DNA of 11,601 bases from CAYLJO01 sp964383905 (GTDB lineage Bacteria > Acidobacteriota > Blastocatellia > Pyrinomonadales > Pyrinomonadaceae). The translations under genes were made by a program, and so were the position numbers. The notes beneath the pieces were generated by a model, which did not search any database, was not told the origin of the DNA, and saw only the letters and a program-made list of their open reading frames with translations. Below, piece after piece: positions 6,685 through 11,601 of this stretch; positions within the stretch are counted from its first letter, which is position 1; each line of letters starts with the position of its first letter. The stretch spans positions 1-11,601 of the forward strand of contig CAYLJO010000192.1 in assembly GCA_964383905.1 (NCBI GenBank), given 5' to 3'.

Positions 6685-7911
6685 GTGCGCAAAATCAATC
6701 CACATGACTTCAGCATCGCCACGCGCACAACTTCGCGCGAGATAAATCGCCGCATCGCGCTCAACCTCGTGCGCGAGCACCAGCCGATCTCGCGGGCCGA
6801 TCTCGCGCGGCGCATGAAAATTGGACGCGGCGTCGTCAGTGTGCTCGTCAATGAGTTGATCGCCCAGGGCTTGATCTACGAAGGCGCATTCGGCGAAGCC
6901 GCACGGGGGCGCAAACCGACCTTCCTCCATGTCCGGACGGAGGATCGGATGGTGGTCGGCGTCGACGTGCGTTTCAGTCGGATCTACGTAATGTTAAGCG
7001 ACTTCGGCGGCCGTCAGATCGCGCTGGAGACCTTCAACACCATCTTCTCCCCATCGGCCTTCACCAGAGAGCTGGCTAAACGGGTGCTCAGGCTGCTGAA
7101 GTCCCACTGCCCGGCGCCCTGCTGCGAAGGGATCGGGGTGGTTGTACCGGGCATGGTTGACCACAGCACAGGCCGCGTATTGAATGCTCCGACACTCGGA
7201 TGGCATGACGTGGATATACGTGACGCGCTCGCTCAAGCCACAGGGCTGCCGGTGCACGTGGAGAATGCCGCCAAAGCATGTGCGCTAGCCCAGATGTGGC
7301 TCGGACGCAATGACGCTGCCAGCGCCCATAGTTTTGCCTACGTCAGCGTCTCGGACGGCGTCGGCGTCGGCCTCGTCATTAACGGCGAGCTGGTGCGCGG
7401 GCACAACCATCTTGCCGGCGAGTTCGGACACATCCCGCTCAGTATTGACGGGCCGCGCTGCATGTGCGGGGCGGCGGGCTGCTGGGAAGCCTATGTCTCC
7501 AATATTGCGACGCTCTTAAGGTACTGGGGACGTGATTTGGCCAAAGTCAGGCCGAAATCGGTCCTTGAGGTTGGCGGAAGGGGTTTCACCATTGAAGACC
7601 TGATCTCTCTCGCCCGGGCGGGCGACGCCAAGGCGATGGAGGCGATTCAGACTACGGCACGTTATCTGGGACTCGGTCTCGCAACGGTCGTCAAAGCGCT
7701 CAATCCCGCGCGCCTGTACGTCGGCGGCGAGATTACAGCGGCCTGGGATTTGATCGATAAAACAGTAGGCACTGCGCTGAGCGAGCGCGCTCTGACCAAG
7801 GCCGCGGCTAAGACTTCCATTTATATTTCGACAGCGGTCGAGCACCCACGGTTGCGTGGGGCCACCGCGCTCGTTGCCGCGCCAACGTACGCCGCCCCGC
7901 GCGTTGCCTAG
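6685..7911 (+). CDS. ROK family transcriptional regulator (winged HTH plus sugar-kinase-like domain)
   Basis: A 408-residue cytoplasmic regulator, probably a sugar-responsive repressor. Residues 18-78 form the winged helix-turn-helix (SREINRRIALNLVREHQPIS, then SRADLARRM and GRGVVSVLV; wing ending GRKP). The ROK domain follows: a diverged first phosphate loop (GVDVRFS), VENAAKACA at 192-200 where the Asp that normally follows Asn194 is Ala195, GVGVGLVINGELVRG, AGEFGHI with His249, and the zinc motif Cys259-x-Cys261-x4-Cys266 in CMCGAAGCWE. Loss of that Asp argues against kinase activity. I choose GTG 6685: AAGGA lies ten bases upstream, the promoter and operator lie 5' of it, and VRKINPHDFSIATRTT resembles ROK N-termini I recall from acidobacteria. 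TTG 6634 or ATG 6637 would start inside the promoter. It sits between the oxidoreductase and the receptor it may control; the effector is unknown. Confidence 0.85.
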   Translation: MRKINPHDFSIATRTTSREINRRIALNLVREHQPISRADLARRMKIGRGVVSVLVNELIAQGLIYEGAFGEAARGRKPTFLHVRTEDRMVVGVDVRFSRIYVMLSDFGGRQIALETFNTIFSPSAFTRELAKRVLRLLKSHCPAPCCEGIGVVVPGMVDHSTGRVLNAPTLGWHDVDIRDALAQATGLPVHVENAAKACALAQMWLGRNDAASAHSFAYVSVSDGVGVGLVINGELVRGHNHLAGEFGHIPLSIDGPRCMCGAAGCWEAYVSNIATLLRYWGRDLAKVRPKSVLEVGGRGFTIEDLISLARAGDAKAMEAIQTTARYLGLGLATVVKALNPARLYVGGEITAAWDLIDKTVGTALSERALTKAAAKTSIYISTAVEHPRLRGATALVAAPTYAAPRVA

Positions 7912-7955
7912 CTCTCAGGCACTTGGTTACTAGCGATCGATGAATTAGCGGTGCT

Positions 7956-7984
7956 GCCGGCCCCGGCGAATGACCTGTTTTCTT
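7956..7984 (+). terminator. Weak terminator candidate after the ROK gene
   Basis: GCCG (7956-7959) pairs with CGGC (7964-7967) around GCCC, 45 bases after the ROK stop codon. A T-rich stretch (TGTTTTCTTT, 7976-7985) begins about ten bases downstream. The short stem and the gap before the U-tract make it weak. Confidence 0.2.
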
Positions 7985-8005
7985 TCCAATTAACTGCCCC
8001 ATGTG

Positions 8006-8022
8006 GGTGCTGTCCGAGCACC
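8006..8022. repeat. Perfect 6-5-6 inverted repeat upstream of the TonB receptor gene
   Basis: GGTGCT (8006-8011) and AGCACC (8017-8022) are exact reverse complements around GTCCG, 90 bases before the receptor ATG. The half-site differs from the ROK operator. It could be an mRNA hairpin, part of a terminator for the ROK transcript, or an operator for another regulator. I found no convincing promoter between it and the receptor: the TTGACA at 8090-8095 is too close to the start codon. Confidence 0.3.
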
Positions 8023-8111
8023 GGCGTGGCGCGAAATTAAGAATTCTCAACAAGCATTATTACCGGCCAAACCTTTCACAAGGTAAATGTTGACAGAAGG
8101 GAGTGGAGACC

Positions 8112-11100
8112 ATGAGCAAACCAACAAAGTATTTGCGAAGATTGATACTAATGATAGGACTGGTGGCCGGGACACTACTTTACGGCCAGGGACACATCGT
8201 TTACGGGCAGGCCGTCAACGGGAGCCTTTTAGGTACCATCACTGATTCCAAAGGGGCCGTGCTTCCGGGCGCCACGGTCGTCATAACCGAGATCAATACC
8301 AACGTCACCCGCACCGACACCGCGAACGCGGATGGTAATTACACCTTCAGCAATCTGACGCCGGGCGTCTATCGCGTCGAAGCCGAGCACCCGGGCTTCA
8401 AGAAGACCGTACACGACCGGGTGGAGGTCCTCGTGAACAGCACGGTTCGCTCCGACATTGAGTTGCTACCGGGCGCAGTCTCCGAACAGGTCACCATCAC
8501 AGAGGCGGACCAACCGGTGCTGCAGACCGACCGCTCCGACACGGGCCGGAAAATTGAGACGAAGCAGCTTGAAGACCTCCCGGTCCCGCCGATCGGTGGG
8601 GCGCGCAACTTCCAGGCCCTGATTGAATTGGTGCCCGGCTCGACGCGCCCCTTCAGGCCGCATTCCGAATTCTTCAATCCGCAGAACGCCCTTGCGTTCC
8701 AAGTGAACGGGAGTTCTCGGCTCGGGAACAACTTGCAATTGGAGGGCATCGACGACAACGAGCGCACCGGGTTGCTGCAGGTTTTACTCCCGCCGGTTGA
8801 GTCAATCCGTACAGTCGACGTGACGACCAGCAATTTTGATGCTGAATTAGGGCGAGCCACCGGAGCCGTGACCAACGTGATCCTCAAATCCGGCACCAAC
8901 CAGTGGCACGGCGCTGGTTACTGGTACAACCGGGTCAGCGCCCTGTCTTCAAGGCCGTACTTCGATCCGGTGCGCCCCCATTTCGTTTACAACTACCTGG
9001 GGGGGCAGGTCGGCGGGCCGATCCGCAAGAATAAGACGTTCATCTTCGGCGATTACCTGCGGATCACGGATCACCGTTTCAACGGCGACCGGTACACGGT
9101 ACCGACGATGGCCGAAAGAGGTGGAGACCTGAGGGTTTCCCCCACGCTCATCTATGATCCCAGGACCGGCAATCCTAACGGAACGGGGCGCCAGGTGATC
9201 AGCTGCAACGGGGTGCAGAACGTAATCTGCCCGGATCGCATTGATCCCATTGCGGCGAAGATTCTGTCGCTGGTGCCCGCCCCCAATCAGCCGGGACTAA
9301 CCAATAACCTTTTCATGCTGATTCCCTTCACCAGAACCACGGATCAGTTCGATGTAAAGGTCGACCACAACCAGACGGCCAATGACCATTTCCTGGTCCG
9401 GTTTAGCTTCGAACGGCCCGTCACGTTCGACGCTTCATCGTTCGGCCAGGCGGGTGGGCCCCACGGAGGGGGCTTTCAGGGAACCGGCGTCCAGAACACT
9501 TACAGTACCGGGGTCAACTACACACATATCTTCTCATCGACACTGCTGACAGAGGTTCGCGTGGGTGTCAATCGCTACCGTAATGACGCGAGGCAGGTTG
9601 ACTACGGGAAGAAGGACGCAGAAGCGCTGGGAGTACCTGGCGTCAACGTCAGCGACTTCACAAGCGGTCAGGTCGGCGTAAACCTTAACGGCGGCTTCTC
9701 GAATCCGATCATCGGGTATTCAGCCAGCTTGCCGTGGGTCCGCGCCGAGACGAACATTAACCTGGTCAATAACTGGACCAAGACGAAGGGCAATCACACT
9801 TTCAGATGGGGCGGTGACCTGCGCCGGATCCGGGACGACCTCTTACAGACCCAGACCTTTAGCCCGCGCGGGCTCTTCAATTTCGGCAGCGCGCAGACGT
9901 CAATACCGGGTGCCTCAACAAGCTTTGGCAACAACCTGGCCAGTTTTCTGCTCGGGCTGCCGAGCCAGGTCGGGCGCGACCTTCCGGTCATCTTTCCCGC
10001 CTACCGCGCCTGGGAGGTCTTTACGTACTTCAGGGACAAGTGGGTCGTGACGCCTCGACTGACCCTCGATCTTGGCTTGCGATGGGAATTCTATCCGCCC
10101 GCGACCCCAGCCCATACGGGCGGATTCTCCAACTATGATCCGGCGACGAATAGCCTCATCATTGCGGGCATCGGCAACAATCCAATGGATCTGGGACTGA
10201 AGAAACACTATAAGGACTTCGCGCCGAGGTTCGGCCTGGCTTATCGCTTCAAGGAGAAAACGGTGTTCCGCGTGGGATTCGGCATCAGCTACACGCCGTA
10301 CCCTGACAACACATACGCTTACAACTTCCCGGTCAAGCAGAACAACGCTTTCAACCCGAATAACAGCTTCGGACCGGCGGTTCTGCCCAACGGCCAGCCG
10401 GCAACATTTGCGGCGGGTTTTCCGCCGCCGACTCTGGCCGTTATCCCGAGTAACGGCATCATCTCTAATGCCGACGTGAATCAGGTCTATGAAGTTATCA
10501 ACCATGACTTCCGCGAGCCCTACGTGGAGTCATGGAACGTCGCGATCCAACGGTCGCTGCCTTTGAAATTCGTGTTGGAGGCAGCCTACGTCGGAAACCA
10601 TGGGGTGGCCCAACCGGCCCTCTTCAATCTCAACGCTTCACGAACGCTCGGTGCGGATGTTAATGGCCAGCCGTTATTTAGAGCCTTCGGACGGAAGGCT
10701 GATACCAACCTGCGGTATGTCGGGTATAGCTCGAGCTATAACGCGCTCCAGGTGAAGTTCGACAGGCGCTTTACGAATGGCCTCGCCGTGACAACTGCTT
10801 ATACCTGGAGCAAGGCGCTTGGGTACCAGGACGAGGATGCCGGCATCACCTTCTACATTAACCCGCAACGGAACTGGCACGTTCTCGGCTTTAGCCGTAA
10901 GCATGTCTTCGTGCAAAGCTATGTTTACGAGCTGCCGTTCGGTTCAGGGCATCGATTCTTGCGGTCGGGCCCGGCGTCGTGGATTCTCGGCGGCTGGCAG
11001 GTCAACGGAATTCTGAGCATCTCGAGTGGAACGCCTTTAAACTTCGGCGGTAATACCGCGGGTTTGCGGGCGCCCGGTAACGGAAATACGCTGAACCGCT

Positions 11101-11480
11101 TCGGACCGATCCAGATCCTTGGTGGGACGGGGCGCGAGCACCCCTGGTTCGATCCGACGAGGTGCAATAGCGATCCGAGCAAGGGGCCGGTGATCACCGA
11201 CAACTGTTTTTCGCAGCCGGGCGCTTTGCAATTCGGTAACCTCGGGCTCAATCCGATTTACGGTCCGGGAACCTGGAATATCGACGCATCGTTGTTCCGG
11301 AGGGTTCGGCTCACCGAGAGGATTGGCCTGGAACTCCGTGGCGAGGCCTACAATGTCACGAACTCGCCCATCTGGAGCAACCCGGATACCGGGATCGGGA
11401 GCTCGACTTTCGGCTTTATTACCGGCACCCAGGGGGGAAGCAATCGGATTATTCAGCTCGGCATGAAGCTGACGTTCTAG
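8112..11480 (+). CDS. Oar-like TonB-dependent outer-membrane receptor with carboxypeptidase-regulatory-like domain
   Basis: A complete 1,122-residue outer-membrane protein, presumed to import a large nutrient, probably carbohydrate-derived given its neighbours, using TonB/ExbBD energy. Residues 1 to about 33 are a signal peptide (basic start, LILMIGLVAGTLLYG core). About 36-110 is a carboxypeptidase-regulatory-like beta-sandwich (GTITDSKGAVLPGATVVI, DGNYTFSNLTPGVYRVEA, GFKK). The plug follows at roughly 150-255 (LPVPPIGGARNFQALIELVP; VTNVILKSGTNQWHG). The rest is a beta-barrel with alternating aromatic strands, closing with the Oar-type end RLTERIGLELRGEAYNVTN and a terminal Phe (IIQLGMKLTF), which is the outer-membrane insertion signal. 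ATG 8112 is preferred over GTG 8103 because GGGAG lies eight bases upstream. No frameshift seen. A Tat-exported protein gene follows 48 bases later, probably in the same transcript. Confidence 0.9.
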   Translation: MSKPTKYLRRLILMIGLVAGTLLYGQGHIVYGQAVNGSLLGTITDSKGAVLPGATVVITEINTNVTRTDTANADGNYTFSNLTPGVYRVEAEHPGFKKTVHDRVEVLVNSTVRSDIELLPGAVSEQVTITEADQPVLQTDRSDTGRKIETKQLEDLPVPPIGGARNFQALIELVPGSTRPFRPHSEFFNPQNALAFQVNGSSRLGNNLQLEGIDDNERTGLLQVLLPPVESIRTVDVTTSNFDAELGRATGAVTNVILKSGTNQWHGAGYWYNRVSALSSRPYFDPVRPHFVYNYLGGQVGGPIRKNKTFIFGDYLRITDHRFNGDRYTVPTMAERGGDLRVSPTLIYDPRTGNPNGTGRQVISCNGVQNVICPDRIDPIAAKILSLVPAPNQPGLTNNLFMLIPFTRTTDQFDVKVDHNQTANDHFLVRFSFERPVTFDASSFGQAGGPHGGGFQGTGVQNTYSTGVNYTHIFSSTLLTEVRVGVNRYRNDARQVDYGKKDAEALGVPGVNVSDFTSGQVGVNLNGGFSNPIIGYSASLPWVRAETNINLVNNWTKTKGNHTFRWGGDLRRIRDDLLQTQTFSPRGLFNFGSAQTSIPGASTSFGNNLASFLLGLPSQVGRDLPVIFPAYRAWEVFTYFRDKWVVTPRLTLDLGLRWEFYPPATPAHTGGFSNYDPATNSLIIAGIGNNPMDLGLKKHYKDFAPRFGLAYRFKEKTVFRVGFGISYTPYPDNTYAYNFPVKQNNAFNPNNSFGPAVLPNGQPATFAAGFPPPTLAVIPSNGIISNADVNQVYEVINHDFREPYVESWNVAIQRSLPLKFVLEAAYVGNHGVAQPALFNLNASRTLGADVNGQPLFRAFGRKADTNLRYVGYSSSYNALQVKFDRRFTNGLAVTTAYTWSKALGYQDEDAGITFYINPQRNWHVLGFSRKHVFVQSYVYELPFGSGHRFLRSGPASWILGGWQVNGILSISSGTPLNFGGNTAGLRAPGNGNTLNRFGPIQILGGTGREHPWFDPTRCNSDPSKGPVITDNCFSQPGALQFGNLGLNPIYGPGTWNIDASLFRRVRLTERIGLELRGEAYNVTNSPIWSNPDTGIGSSTFGFITGTQGGSNRIIQLGMKLTF

Positions 11481-11528
11481 CCCTCTTATTTCGGAATGAG
11501 ACGTCCATTTAAGCTAAGGAGAAACATA

Positions 11529-11601
11529 GTGATTAAAGTGACCATCGAGCGAAGAGAATTCATCAAGCAGGCGGCGGTGGCCGGGGCCGCCCTCTCTCTG
11601 G
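11529..11601 (+). CDS. Twin-arginine (Tat) exported protein, 5' end only
   Basis: Only the first 24 codons lie in the window. The GTG at 11529 is preceded seven bases upstream by AAGGAG (11516-11521), a near-ideal Shine-Dalgarno; a second in-frame GTG at 11538 is less well placed. The peptide has a Tat signal: ERREFIK matches the R-R-x-F-(L/I)-K core, followed by QAAVAGAALSL, the start of the hydrophobic region. The mature protein should be exported folded, often with a cofactor. In such loci it is frequently a Gfo/Idh/MocA oxidoreductase, a sugar phosphate isomerase-like protein or a hydrolase, but nothing here tells which. It is 48 bases after the receptor stop codon with no terminator between, suggesting co-transcription. 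Confidence 0.75.
   Translation, partial: MIKVTIERREFIKQAAVAGAALSL

Noticed and set aside
8037..8045. TTAAGAATT shared upstream of the ROK gene (6602-6610) and the receptor gene
   Set aside because: A nine-base AT-rich match without symmetric extension or a consistent position relative to a promoter; easily chance.
8090..8095. TTGACA just upstream of the receptor start codon as a -35 box
   Set aside because: It lies 16 bases before the ATG, so a promoter using it would start transcription inside the coding region.
8369..8899. Long antisense ORFs within the TonB receptor gene (also 9915-10505)
   Set aside because: They mirror the GC-rich third-position bias of the receptor frame and show no protein features of their own.

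Overview
The window looks like a chromosomal piece of an acidobacterium (Acidobacteriota). The main reasons are a ~1,120-residue Oar-like TonB-dependent receptor with an N-terminal carboxypeptidase-regulatory-like domain, a ROK regulator whose N-terminus resembles ROK regulators I recall from that phylum, a membrane glycosyltransferase ending in TPRs, and many exported TPR and carbohydrate-active proteins. This placement is inference from protein types, not a database result. I see no rRNA, tRNA, CRISPR array, intact insertion sequence, phage gene or replication origin.

Left part (1-5019): three unrelated-looking envelope genes. A secreted polysaccharide deacetylase-like protein (252-1190, minus) has a good sigma70-type promoter. 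A GT39/PMT-type membrane glycosyltransferase with a C-terminal TPR tail (1819-3840, plus) follows a 550-base gap holding coiled-coil-like ORF debris. An exported protein made of eight 34-residue TPRs (4039-5019, minus) converges on it.

A 508-base gap (5020-5527) separates these from the right part. It contains no convincing gene, only a 27-codon ORF with a strong Shine-Dalgarno.

Right part (5528-11601, all plus): a plausible carbohydrate-response and uptake locus. In order it has a Gfo/Idh/MocA NAD(P)-dependent oxidoreductase, a ROK-family repressor, a large Oar-like TonB-dependent outer-membrane receptor, and the first 24 codons of a twin-arginine-exported protein with a strong ribosome binding site 48 bases after the receptor. 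The clearest non-coding signal in the window lies just before the ROK gene: a perfect -35 box, a candidate -10 and a perfect 8-5-8 inverted repeat overlapping it, followed by a Shine-Dalgarno and a GTG start. Together these suggest an autoregulated repressor and show that the long upstream-extended ORF is wrong. The sugar, and whether the regulator also controls the receptor, cannot be read from the sequence.

I found no clearly new multi-gene system here. The most useful second looks are the ROK operator, the coiled-coil remnants before the glycosyltransferase, the mini-ORF at 5283, and the unexplained hairpins in the intergenic regions.
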